Below are positions 22,397-34,128 of a stretch of DNA of 60,000 nucleotides, piece by piece. The position numbers and the translations under genes are program-made. How positions within the stretch are numbered: position 1 is the stretch's first letter; the number at the start of each line of letters is the position of its first letter. Source of the DNA: Gnetum montanum (lineage: Eukaryota > Streptophyta > Gnetopsida > Gnetales > Gnetaceae); NCBI GenBank assembly GCA_015680685.1, contig MNCI01033474.1:804009-864008 (forward strand), given 5' to 3'. The notes beneath the pieces are model-generated. The model had not been told where the DNA came from, searched no databases, and saw only the letters and a program-made list of their open reading frames with translations.

Positions 22397-23364
22397 TTGG
22401 TCCCTCTTTGTTGACGCTTGGAGGAATCGACCCGAGAAGCATTGACAAAGAAGTGCAGAACACCACAAGCAACTTGATATAGACTTCGTTCTTTGTCACT
22501 TAACTAGACGTCATCGCACCATGTTCAGTAGTACATGGGGTCAACAAAGGGAAATTTGTAGCTGATAGGAGGAATGAGACTGTGGGGAGTGGCGACTCCC
22601 TAAGAAATTATGCTGGGCGATGGGGTGCTCGGGTATGCGGCATGCTGGTCCTTATCGATAGCCATTGTTCACCCAACTCGGAGTTCAGACATGAGATGGG
22701 CGTTCTTTGGTGGAACAAGGCTCTTGGTTAGTATTCAAGAGGACTTGTTTGCCAGACCAAAGTCACGGGGAGACGTGTTACATGCTTTGGAGGAACAGGG
22801 CCCGTATTTAATGTTCAGTGGGACCTGTTGGCGGAGAGCCAGAGCCATGCAACTATATGCTTCTTGACCATTTTGGTCATGAGTATTTGGTTTTGAGACT
22901 ACTGCCTTCCCGCCTGGGGTTTATATGGGAAGTGCCAGGAGTCTGGTTTTTTTTTGCATTGATTTTGTACTCATGTGCGACAGTATGTGATAGCATGTTC
23001 AAGGTTTTGTGCGTACTAGATGTATCAGAGTTATGATTGGATAAAATGTGTTTGTGAACGGATAGGGAATGAGTCGGTGAATGGGGATGTACTAGTGAAC
23101 GGTTTGATTTAGTCTTGCCATGTGTGCTGTGAACATTGTCTCATCTTGTCACTTGCGATGAGATGCATCCTTGTGCGAATAACCTCTAGGTGTCATCCTG
23201 AAAACACAACTCCAAGGAGACTAGAAAACCATGAGTGAATGATCGAGCTTAGACTTACACGGTGGCAGACTGTATGTCGGTAGTAGTAGTGTCAGTAGGA
23301 TCCTCTGATGATGGGTGATGCCATGATGAAGCTTAGATGTGGCGGCAGATTGATGAAATAGAGA
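22397..23364 (-). mobile_element. Element C 3' noncoding region
   Basis: Between the post-integrase hairpin tract and the polypurine tract. Minus-strand AAAGAGGGACCAA abuts the 3' LTR. No frame matches any family protein. Homologous to 7992-9224 in element B. Confidence 0.7.
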
Positions 23365-23670
23365 CAAACTTGCCAGTTTATAGTCTCGGCTGACTATCAC
23401 GGGTTAGTTTTATGTCGTAACCCTTTAGACATTGCCTGTTTAGCGTCATAGTAGACGTTACATTGCCAATTTTTAGTCTTAGTGGACTATGAGGAGGCAA
23501 GCTAGTTTATAGTCTTAACGGACTCTCACAATTGTGACGATGGAAGTTTACTGTCGTACCAGACGGGTGCTAGTTTATCATCATTGTGGACACTGTGTGG
23601 TATCAGTTTACCATCATGATCCCAGGACGAGCTGTGGTATCAGTTTATAGTCATGATTCCAGGACTTGCA
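23365..23670. repeat. Hairpin-repeat tract of element C, post-integrase
   Basis: About ten units of agTTTAnNGTC-6 nt-GAC. The best is TAGTCTTAGTGGACTA at 23474-23489. Other units show GTCgtaccaGAC and CGTCatagtaGACG. It starts directly after the integrase stop codon. Confidence 0.85.
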
Positions 23671-23688
23671 TGTACCTGAGCTCGTACT

Positions 23689-26600
23689 TCAAACGTGAAA
23701 CGGTTTTAGGTACAAGTGATTGGTCAGATTGGTAAGCTCATTTCCTTCCATGTCAGCTAGTTTGAATGCTCCATTGTCAAATGCTTTAGTAACTAGGTAA
23801 GGCCCTTCCCAATTAACTGAGAATTTGTCCGGATGTTCCCAAATGGCTTTAAGCACAAGGTCGCCTTCTTTGATAGGGCTCTTGTTGATTTCATGCCGAT
23901 GTCATTGCCATTGTTATTTTTGGTACCATTCGATCTAATCGAGGGAGCGCACACATTCTTCCTCCACCGAGTCAAGATCAATGATGCGTAGATCATTGTT
24001 TTGCCCATCGTTGAGGAGAACAGAAAGTGTGATCCTTAAAGATGGTACCTACAGTTCCAAAGATAAAATAGCTTCTGAACCGTAAACAAGATTGTATGGT
24101 GTCTTACCTGTCGAAGTTCGGTGCGTAGTACGGTATGCCCACAATGCATACACCAATTGTTCGTGCCATTTTCTTTTGCTCAGGGTAAGCATTTTCTTAA
24201 GTATTGTAATAATGGTCTTGTTTGTTGCTTCCACTTGTCCATTGCTCTGAGGATAGTAAGGGGATGAAAACGAGTGTTTGATCCCTAACTTTTCGCAAAA
24301 GGCTTTGGTTTCAGCACTACTGAATTGTGGTCCATTGTCGGTGATGATTGTCATGGGAATGCCAAAGCGGGTTACAATGTTTTCTAAAATAAAATTGCAC
24401 ACGTGCTTCGATGTAGTTTTTCGAAGGGGAGTAGCTTCTACCCACTTCGTGAAGTATTCTGTGGCGGGTATAATGAAACTATGGCCCATGGAAGACGAGG
24501 GGGGTATTTGACCAATGAGGTCTAGCCCCCACTTTTGAAAGGGCCATGTGATTTGCATTGTATGCAACTCATTCGGTGGGACATGTATTAGATTGCTATG
24601 TTTTTGACAGGTACTACATGTTTTGACTTTGGTGAAACAGTCATATTCCATGTGTGGCCAATAATAGCCCAAACGCCTGATTTTTGTTGCCATGACTTTT
24701 GGCACTATGTGTCCTCCACATAATCCTTCATGTACCTGTTCAACAATAGTTTGGGCATCGGTACTACTAACGCACGTTAGCAATATGCCTTCGTAGGAGC
24801 GACAACACAGTGTGTCCCCTACCAGGGTATACTGCTTAGAACATTTTCGCACTGCGTTCCTCTGTGCATTTGTTAGATGCCATGGTGTTTCGCCGCGTAG
24901 AAGGTACTCTTTTATGTCGTCGTACCATTCTATCGCGTGTGTTGAACTAACAGACGCGATTGGCAACGTTTCAAGGGTATCAGTGATTGGTTCAGCACAA
25001 CTGGTTTTGGCGCTTGGCAACGTGTGGAACATGTTTGGAGATATGTTTAGTGCTAACGTAGCTAATGCATCTGCGATGGTGTTATCATTTCTGGAGACGT
25101 GTTTCAAATCGATGTTTTCGAATCGCCTCATTAGGTGTTTCACTAAGTCGCAGTATGGTTGTAAATGTTGGGCTTTACATGTATAGATGTCTGTGACTTA
25201 GTTTACGACTAGTTGCGAGTTCCCTTTGACTACAAGCCATGTGATGTTTAAAGCCAGAGCTGCCACGAGACCTCTAAGGAGACCTTCATACTCTGCTATG
25301 TTGTTGGTACAAGGAAAGTCGAAACAATAGGCAAAGGGTCGGATCTCCCCAGAGGGATGGGTGATGACAGCGGCTGCACTTCCTCCCCGAGAGGTAAATG
25401 CCCCATCAAAGTTCAAAATAGCATCGTAGTCATCGGGCACTATGTCTATGGTGCTTATGTTCTCATCTGGGAAGTTTGGGTCTATAGTCACTTGGTCGGG
25501 TGTTGGTGATGTTGCCATTTGATTTACTATAGCTTGACCCTTAACTGATGATTGCGCTACGTAGTACAGGTCAAACTCAGCTATCATGGCCTTCCACCGG
25601 GCTATTCAACTCGTTTTGTAAATATTCCCTGTTATGGCTCTCAATACATTGTCCTTGCAAACTATGTACACCTGGTTACGGAAGAGGTAATGTCACCATT
25701 TTCTTAAAGAAAATACCAAAGCTAAACATGACTTCTCCACGTCGTTGTACCTTTTATCATGGGCAACTAATGCGTGGCTCAGGTAATATATAGGAACTTC
25801 GGTTCCGTCATCGCGTTTCTGGCAAAGCATAGATGCGATAGACGAATCCGAAGTAGCAAGGTAGATGTAGAATGGTTTATCGTTTTGAGGTGGATAAACT
25901 GTGGGTAGCTGAGAAAGTACCATTTTAATGTCATTGAATGCCTGTTGACATTGCGGAGTCCATTCAAAATGTACGTTCTTATGTAACAGGTGGTTCATGG
26001 GCTTTAGTTTATCTGTCAATTTTTCTATGAAGCGTCTGATGAACTGTAATCTACCTTGTAGACCTCGAAGTTCAGTAAGGTTGCCTGGTGGTTTCAGGTT
26101 GGTTATGGCTTTGACCTTATTGGGGTCTACTCATCCCTACTTCGGATGCTATAAATCCAAGCATTTTGCCTGTTTTGACGCTGAAGACACATTTTTTTGG
26201 GTTAAGCCTCAGTTCATACTTTAGACAACGTTTTAATACTAAATCGAGATCTTGTACATGTTGTTCCTCCGTTATTAACTTAACCACAATGTCATCCATG
26301 TAATCATTGAGTGAGTGTAATATGTAATCGCTGAAGATAAATGTCATCGCTCTTTGATACGTGGCCTCAGCATTCTTGAGACCAAAGGGAATCATTTTGT
26401 AACAAAAGGTTCTCCATGGTGTCATAAAAGTCATCCGAAGTTGATGCTCTGGGTTGATTCGTATTTGATTGTATCCCGAGAAGCCGTCCATGAAGGATAA
26501 TAGCGCGTGCCCAGTAGTTGAGTCAACAAGTTGATCGATGTTGGGTAGAGGAAAATCATCCTTTATGGTTGCAACATTCAATTCCTGGAAGTCAATGCAC

Positions 26601-27253
26601 AAACGAATGCTTCCATTCTTTTTTGGAACAATGACCATGTTGGACACCCACTTGGCATAATCGACAGCCTGAATGAAACCAACTTGATAAAGCTTGGTGA
26701 TCTCATTGCGAACTGCTAATGCCACCTCGGGCTTAACCTTTCGTGATTTTTGTTTTATTGGTCTCAACTTTGGGTCAAGGATGATATTATGTTGGATAAT
26801 TCAGGGATCTAGCCCGGGCATGTCCATATAGGACCAAGTGAATGCTTTCATATTTTCCCTAAGCACATTCTCAATGTTTTTGGCTAATGACAGTTATAAT
26901 AAGGTGCTTAACTTTAAAATTTTAGTTTCTCCATCAGGCATGATGATGGGAGTTTCAGACAATGAGTCTTCAGTGATATTCTCGGCCTCTATGTCAAGGA
27001 ATTTTGTCATGCCTTTGTAATTGTCTATTATTTGCTGTGTTGAGGCTATGACTGCGTTGTCCGTTGGTGAATTCAAATTGATAAGATTTATGTTAATGTC
27101 TCTTGTAATTTTTCCATATGGTCCGTCAATGATTAACGGTGTGGTTAAATGTTGGCAGTCCATTGAGCTTGCTCCTGCCAATAAACAGAGAGCTGAATAA
27201 GCAAAGGGGTATCGTTCTACGTCTTTCGGCGATTTTAAACTGTGTACATGCAT
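23689..27253 (-). pseudogene. Element C pol: reverse transcriptase, dual RNase H, integrase
   Basis: Read on the minus strand. From 27253 a pre-RT segment (DGETKILKLSTLL) leads into RT at 26767-26117 with IRLCIDFQELN, SFMDGFSGYNQI and the catalytic YMDD at 26291-26302. A frameshift at about 26120-26140 moves the downstream part to another frame. The retroviral-type RNase H lies at about 26019-25693, followed at 25587-25198 by a second RNase H with LNFDGAFTSRGGSAAAVI and CTNNIAEYEGLLRGL, the plant/archaeal-type domain characteristic of Tat elements. Integrase has H-H-C-C (CSTCQK), then D in GLDLIG (24520), D in TDNGPQFSS and E in NGQVEATNK. The C-terminus (GPYLV, LADMEGNEL, YLKPF) ends at TGA 23689-23691. 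A TAG at 24049 replaces an expected Gln. No chromodomain follows. Confidence 0.93.
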
Positions 27254-27274
27254 AATGGTGGATTACTGTCACAC

Positions 27275-27400
27275 CAGAACGCATGGTAGTTTAACGCCTT
27301 ACCGGGCTGTAGGTGGTAGTTTAATGCCTTATCGGGCCGAAAGTTGGATGGGGAAATGGCAGTTTAAGGCTGTACCGGGCCATAATGGCGGTTTAAACTA
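27275..27400. repeat. Hairpin-repeat tract of element C, before RT
   Basis: Four units such as tagTTTAAcGCCttaccGGGC and gTTTAAgGCtgtaccGGGCC, placed between the pol 5' end and the antisense gene promoter. Confidence 0.8.
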
Positions 27401-27620
27401 GAACGTTCAGAATAATCGTGTAAAATGGGGTCCATGGAGGAACTAAGACGTAGTAATCTCTATTTTTAATAGTTTTTATTAGTTTTATTATATACTCTTT
27501 TTTTATTTTTTTTATTTTTTGGTCAAAAAATAAGGAAAAAGGCGAAAAAATGGCAAAAAGGCGTAACGACGGCGTCAGCGTCAGTGTCAGCGTAGTGGAG
27601 CATCAGCGTCAGTGGAACAC

Positions 27621-27630
27621 TATATAAAAA
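27621..27630 (+). promoter_or_regulatory. Probable promoter (TATA) of element C antisense gene
   Basis: TATATAAAAA, followed by a G run. It lies about 240 bases upstream of the antisense ATG, on the antisense gene's strand and outside any LTR. It is preceded by AGCGTC repeats and followed by a leader of AGCGTAAAC words. Confidence 0.6.
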
Positions 27631-30600
27631 GGGGGGGGGGTCCATTTGCTTTACTTTGAAAGTGGCAAGGCGTAAGTGGCAGCGTAAACTGTTAAAGCGT
27701 AAACGTGAACTGCATTGCCTTAGCGTAAGCGTAAATTTCCTCGTGAGCGTAGATGCCGAAGAATAACCCCAACGTAGACGCAGAGTGTAAACTTCCAGGC
27801 GTCAGCGTAGACACTTCTTCTTAGCAGCGTAAACTTGTATCGTCAGTGTAAACAGGCCGAGATGGGCAAGGGCAAAGAAGTGGAGGGCCAGGGGAGGAAG
27901 GTTCCTGACTTGACCTTCGTGGAGGAGATGGAAACTATCCTGTAGGGCCTGCCCAGGCCAAGGATCCCATCCTAGCCCGTGACATCCCACAGGTAGGCTC
28001 TGATCTTTGCCCCTGATTATTTCTGTGCTTTGTCATGTATAGCGTAGACAGTCTCGGCGTATACGCCAAGCGTAAGGGTTTTTAGGCGCATGGGGTTTTG
28101 CAGCGTATACACCGAGTGTCATTTTAAAGCATAAAGTTTTGTCGGCATAAACATTTTTCCTGTACTAGAATGTTAGCGTAAGCCACGGTGTCATACGTTT
28201 TTTGTGCAGTCTTGTCAGCATGATTCGCTTGTTTTACCAGCGTAAATTCTGTTTACTATGACGGTGTATACGCTTAGGGTTTATTCGGCGTATACGCTGT
28301 TAGCCCGCAATTTTCTTTCAGCGTTAACTTGTTTTTCATCTTTCTGGCATAAACTTGTTTATTCCGTGCTAGCGTAGACTGTTTACGCTTAAATCGGGCT
28401 GCGGCATATACGCCGAGGGTTTCGTAGGCGTATATGCTGAGCGTAAGACAATTCATTTTTGGTGTATACGCTACGCTAGGCAGTGTCTACGCTCAATGTA
28501 CAGCGCATACGCTGAGTTTAAATCGCATTTTTACGCTAAGTGTGAATAGCTTCACCAGCGTATACGTTGGTCTACGAGGCGTATATGCTGAATGCAAACA
28601 GTAGATTTTAAGTGTCAATTTATGATGTAAAATTTCGCGTTTCGAGCTAATCTGTTGTGGTATCGTGATTGTTTGCAGGGACAACAAGTGCTTCCTCATC
28701 GGATCTAGCCGTGATTGTTTGCATGAACTTGTTGGGGTATTAATGTGGGTTGGCCCTATTGAGGATGGCGAGGTTCCCTCGGATCTAACCGTGGATACTA
28801 ACGGGGTTTGGTTCAGGGGAGGCGCATGTGGATTTCTATCCTTCCTGTTGGACAATATTGAGGTGGCTATCTAGTCAAACTTTGATGAGGTGACTGTATG
28901 GAGCATGCTTGAGGAGATGCTGCCGGGGGCTGCAGAGGGTGTCATGGTTTTTATTACAGGACATCAACGAGGGGCCTCTTGTTACCGAAGATGGTACTAC
29001 CTGCAGGCCCCGGGCCACACGCCCATTAACGCGCGTGTGGGCACTATTACCGCGAGGGTTGGATTATCTCAACAATATGTTGTTCATAGTTGCTCGTGCA
29101 CATACACTATTCCAGAACCCTCTCGACATGGTGTATCGAGTGGCCAGGTAGGCATGTTTGAGTTTACTATTTCCTTTTGCTGTTCAGTGTTCGTTTCTTG
29201 TTTTGACCCATATTTGCTTACAGGCCGAAGACTAACCCGGATGGGACACTCATTGAAGATGAAGGATTAGCCCTTGCTCGTACTACTCTGGAGGCATTCA
29301 TGATGGGCCCCACCCTTCATGGGACCGTACTTGGTACGACGAAGGGTTCGATGGTGCATTTTCATAAGCAGTTCTCTAGAGCATTTGCGATGTGTAAGGC
29401 TCGTGGGTGGTTGCATGAAGACTAGACTGACAATGGGCCAGTTTTCCCTTGTGACCTTGGCAGCACGTCTAGATCTACCACTGACGGTAAATGATAACAC
29501 TTCTTAGATATGTTAGTGGGTTTGTTCAATTGTTTTGATTTACGCTGATACGACAATTTTACATTGCTGTTACAGTTAACGTACCTTCTGGTGAGGATCC
29601 GGTGACCACCGGACGAACCAAGACGAGTTTGTCGATGAAGTTCGGAGGGATGGCTAAGGCCCAGAAGTGGTTGCGTAATCATGCTCTTCCATCCCTCGCT
29701 CGTTGCCTGGATGATGCTGGCCTCATGGAGCTTTTTATAACCATGAGTCCTGACGTTTCCATTGGGGAGATGATCAGGATTGTAGACTCTTTTAATGAGT
29801 CTGTCTCATACTACAGCACTCAGATTAAGGGTGTGAAGGTAGTTTTCCATCTATCGCCCGAGTTCTTTTCGAACCTATTTGGCGTATCGGTAGATGGCTT
29901 GAATGTAGTATTAGACAGAGCTCATAAAGAGCTCTAGATGATTTGGGAGTTGGAGAATTGGCTAGGCATGGCTAAGGGTGCCAAGGGCTTCTCGATGCAG
30001 GGGAAGGCGAAGGTTGTAGAAGTGAATGAACTATATCCCCTATTCAGAGCACGGGTATTCCCCAAAACTCTTTCCCAGGTGAGGTGCCTTGGGGTTGAGG
30101 TTGTTCGTGTCATGCAAACTATTTTGGAAACAGGCATGCGATATAACTGGGCACGATTTTTATTATCGGGCATGCACAAGGAGATAATGTGATTGCGTTC
30201 GAATGTCAAGGCGCAATCCCATTTCACCTTCGCATTCTTCACTGGTTATCTTCGCCATTTTTCCGAGTTCCTGGTAGTTTGCACAGATAACAAGTTTGTC
30301 CTGCGGGATCGGGGTCAACTATCCTGTCCATGGATCAATCACCTGTATGACACAACCAAATCCCAAGATGCACCTGAAGGCATTGATGAATCCGCTTCTA
30401 TTACCATAGGGGGATCATCTGGCGGTTCAATCCACACACGTGATAGTTTGGGGTTGGAGCCAAATGAGGTGCCTTACACTGTTAGAAGGGCAGAACGGGT
30501 CATCAAGGAAATCGTTGGCCAAGCTAAGGCAAAGCTAAAGAGGCCTGAGCGCCCGGCTGAGGAAGTCTCCGGTGTGAGCCAGCCACGAGTGAAGCGGATA

Positions 30601-30865
30601 CGCTTCAAGATGCCTGGTGAGCGGAACTTGCCTGCTTATTACTTTAGCGCTTTCATTTTGTTTATAACTTTTACCTCAATCGCTTACATGTTATTGATAT
30701 TTCTTGGCTTGATTTTTAAAACAGTAAGGAAGCATGCTTTAGAGACTATCACGGAGGAGGAGGAAACCAATACGGAGAAAAACAACGAGGAGGAACATAC
30801 AGAGAAGAGCCAAGGTGGAGGGATGGAGGAGTTAAGGGAGAAAACTATAGAAACTGAGCCGTTGG

Positions 30866-32139
30866 ACGACCAAGGTAGTGTTGATCAAATGTTCCGCAGG
30901 TTTATTCAGGGAGATTTGGATTTAGGCGCTCCCCTAGGGGGTGACGAAGGACACGGTACGTTTTTCCTTTATCCTGTTTTGATTTCTCCTGTCAGTTGTC
31001 ATTTTTATGGTATTTTTTTTATTTTCTGTGTTTTTATCCTATCCAGATGAAGGTAGCGAGACTAGGACGGTGCGTTTGGATGTACCGATGAAGACGGTTC
31101 CCCCGGAGAGGACCGCTGAGGTTAGTTCATTGCGTACCCATGAGCCATTTACTTGGTCTGAAATGCCAAGAAAAATGGATTTTGTGGCTGGACTCATGGA
31201 ATAAGTCATTGAACGGATCCAAGAGGCCCACCCTGACATAGGTATAAATTATTCAAAGGTTTGGAGTTTCACATCTTGTTTATACTGTCCTAACATTTGT
31301 ATTTTTTATGTGGATAGGAGCTAAATTGAGATGGGATCCCTCTAAGAGCTTCAGCATAGAAAGTTTAACCGCACTTTCCCCAGAAGTGGAACAGGTGCCA
31401 AGGGCTGTTTACGATGGAGTTGCAGAAGGCTTTGTGCATAATGCTAAGTCGTTATGGACCTGTAGGTGTTCCGTTGAGTAGTTGTGGTTACAGATTCAGG
31501 TAAAAGAAAGAGAAGTCTCTGAGTTGTCAACGGAGCATGACGATATGAAGGCCCGGTACGAGTTTGCCGCTACCAGGCTAAGTAGTGATTGCTCTTGGCG
31601 AACGTCCGAGGTCACATATACAAGATATTGGAATCTACTGAATCATCACGCATCCCTGACTCGGAGAATGGCAGAGCGCAAACCCCAAATTAATCTTCTG
31701 AACCTTAAATGTCAGGATTGAAAAGCTTTTGCTTCCAAGGTTCGTAAGTGGGGTCAGGACGAGAAGAATCACAAACATTACTACAAGAAGTCGCTAAAAG
31801 AGGTGTCTATTGAAAAGCGCCAACTAGAGATGTTTGTGGAGGGTTTGGGTTTGCGTTCCGCTTTTGATACTTTTGCTTAGAATACAACTGTAGAAATGGA
31901 GTCGCCTACAAGGGTGATCACAACTGCTTCTGGGGAAGTGTCGGTTGGCAAATTTCCTCTGAAACGTCCTACTTGGTCAGCTGTCGACAAAGGGAAAACT
32001 TTGGCGGACGTTGACTTAGGCCTAGATGGGAAAGACTGGGCCAGTGTTTCAGAGGAAGAAATCCTTCCTCGACTGGAGTTCAGCTTAGGGGGCTCTCCTA
32101 TGGTAAGCGTTTTGTCCTTATGAAATTAGTTTATTGAAT
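30866..32139. repeat. 1274-bp direct duplication, first copy
   Basis: Identical, except for one base (T at 31844, G at 33119), to 32141-33414, offset 1275. A single N at 32140 separates the copies. Probably overlapping contig ends that were joined without merging. Confidence 0.97.
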
Positions 32140-32140
32140 N

Positions 32141-33414
32141 ACGACCAAGGTAGTGTTGATCAAATGTTCCGCAGGTTTATTCAGGGAGATTTGGATTTAG
32201 GCGCTCCCCTAGGGGGTGACGAAGGACACGGTACGTTTTTCCTTTATCCTGTTTTGATTTCTCCTGTCAGTTGTCATTTTTATGGTATTTTTTTTATTTT
32301 CTGTGTTTTTATCCTATCCAGATGAAGGTAGCGAGACTAGGACGGTGCGTTTGGATGTACCGATGAAGACGGTTCCCCCGGAGAGGACCGCTGAGGTTAG
32401 TTCATTGCGTACCCATGAGCCATTTACTTGGTCTGAAATGCCAAGAAAAATGGATTTTGTGGCTGGACTCATGGAATAAGTCATTGAACGGATCCAAGAG
32501 GCCCACCCTGACATAGGTATAAATTATTCAAAGGTTTGGAGTTTCACATCTTGTTTATACTGTCCTAACATTTGTATTTTTTATGTGGATAGGAGCTAAA
32601 TTGAGATGGGATCCCTCTAAGAGCTTCAGCATAGAAAGTTTAACCGCACTTTCCCCAGAAGTGGAACAGGTGCCAAGGGCTGTTTACGATGGAGTTGCAG
32701 AAGGCTTTGTGCATAATGCTAAGTCGTTATGGACCTGTAGGTGTTCCGTTGAGTAGTTGTGGTTACAGATTCAGGTAAAAGAAAGAGAAGTCTCTGAGTT
32801 GTCAACGGAGCATGACGATATGAAGGCCCGGTACGAGTTTGCCGCTACCAGGCTAAGTAGTGATTGCTCTTGGCGAACGTCCGAGGTCACATATACAAGA
32901 TATTGGAATCTACTGAATCATCACGCATCCCTGACTCGGAGAATGGCAGAGCGCAAACCCCAAATTAATCTTCTGAACCTTAAATGTCAGGATTGAAAAG
33001 CTTTTGCTTCCAAGGTTCGTAAGTGGGGTCAGGACGAGAAGAATCACAAACATTACTACAAGAAGTCGCTAAAAGAGGTGTCTATTGAAAAGCGCCAACT
33101 AGAGATGTTTGTGGAGGGGTTGGGTTTGCGTTCCGCTTTTGATACTTTTGCTTAGAATACAACTGTAGAAATGGAGTCGCCTACAAGGGTGATCACAACT
33201 GCTTCTGGGGAAGTGTCGGTTGGCAAATTTCCTCTGAAACGTCCTACTTGGTCAGCTGTCGACAAAGGGAAAACTTTGGCGGACGTTGACTTAGGCCTAG
33301 ATGGGAAAGACTGGGCCAGTGTTTCAGAGGAAGAAATCCTTCCTCGACTGGAGTTCAGCTTAGGGGGCTCTCCTATGGTAAGCGTTTTGTCCTTATGAAA
33401 TTAGTTTATTGAAT
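32141..33414. repeat. 1274-bp direct duplication, second copy
   Basis: Second copy of 30866-32139. It continues into the true downstream sequence (intron and last exon of the antisense gene). Frames at 32282-33398 are therefore repeats of those at 31007-32123. Confidence 0.97.
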
Positions 33415-33576
33415 AGCATTTAAAACTTTGACATTTGCTTATTCTTATGTTGGTTGTTCTTTTGGTATTTTCAGGATGAAGGTGGCGATGATGCTCAAGA
33501 AGCCGACCCTAGTGGAGCAGGGGCCTCTGATGCTGGTGGATCTAAAGGAGACGATCCTCCTGCCCCGGATGCTTAG

Positions 33577-33844
33577 GCTTTTTTAGTTTTTTGAGTTTTC
33601 ATTGTTTTCTTGATTCAGACTGAAACGGGAATTGTAACTTGAAAATTTTGAGATGGAGGAAAGCAGTTAATACTTGTAATTGTACAACATTGCATGTAAA
33701 AAAATTCTTGTTGATTTTGACTTTAATTGTAAACACAACGTGATAATAAAAAATGTTTTGGCTTGTTTTTTCTATTTTTTCTTAAATGTAAAGCAGAGAT
33801 GTGATGTAAAATGTTGAACAAAAAGGCGAACAAAGTATGCGCGC
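33577..33844 (+). terminator. 3' region of element C antisense gene with poly(A)-type signal
   Basis: T-rich 3' untranslated region after the TAG at 33574. AATAAA occurs at 33745-33750, about 170 bases past the stop codon, on the antisense gene strand. Confidence 0.5.
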
Positions 33845-34115
33845 ATGAACTAGTTTAAGGCCTTTTCGGGCCCCAGTTGTAAACGAGGAACATTTCGGAT
33901 GACACGGGCAGATTTGTTTTGTTGAATGATCATTGCTAATCGTGGCTAGTTTTACGTCTTTGCAGACGTGATAGTTTAACGTCATTTCGGACAAGGAGTG
34001 TAGTTTAATAATAATATTTTTTTGTTTTTTGATTTATCGTAGTTTAGTGTCATTTCGGATGGATGGTAGTTTAACATCGTTTCGGACATGTTATAGTTTA
34101 ATGTCATTTCGGACT
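33845..34115. repeat. Hairpin-repeat tract of element C, post-protease
   Basis: About seven units, including ACGTCTTTGCAGACGT at 33954-33969 (perfect 5-bp stem) and several GTCatttcgGAC units. It lies between the protease stop and the 3' end of the antisense gene. Confidence 0.85.
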
Positions 34116-34128
34116 AAGAGTGTTGATA

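Larger units (their letters stand above)
27862..33576 (+). pseudogene. Element C antisense multi-exon gene
   Basis: Eight exons inferred by comparison with D and E: 27862-27992, 28679-29147, 29224-29486, 29576-30616, 30725-30955, 31047-31241, 31318-32102, 33475-33576, all with GT-AG junctions. Exon 2 carries WFRGGACGFLSFLL, related to D's WFQKGALEFLQFLL and reminiscent of FCP1/HAD-type folds. Exon 3 has RGWLHED. Exon 4 is a long frame (MSPDVSIGEM, LFGVSVDGL, LENWLGMAKG, YPLFRARVFPKTLS, FAFFTGYLRHFSEFLVV). Exon 5 is Glu/Lys rich, exon 7 looks coiled-coil, and exon 8 is acidic and ends PPAPDA. In-frame stops (TAG 29935, TGA 30190, and others) make this copy dead, though no frameshift is needed in exon 4. 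Exons 5 (3' part) to 7 are repeated after the N at 32140. The function is unknown. The exon 4 region may relate to the 'putative plant transposon protein' family; that is a weak guess. Confidence 0.75.

Noticed and set aside
22610-23036. Frames in the 3' region of element C as an extra gene
   Set aside because: Composition is unlike the family proteins, there is no counterpart in B or D, and the region is noncoding in relatives.
29576-30616. Plant mobile domain (PMD, aminotransferase-like) identity for exon 4 of the antisense gene
   Set aside because: I could not find the expected PMD motifs; similarity to the 'putative plant transposon protein' family looks closer but is too weak to assert.
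30866-33414. Tandem exon duplication as a biological event in the antisense gene
   Set aside because: The copies are identical but for one base and meet exactly at the only N; an assembly join is simpler, and D and E have single copies.
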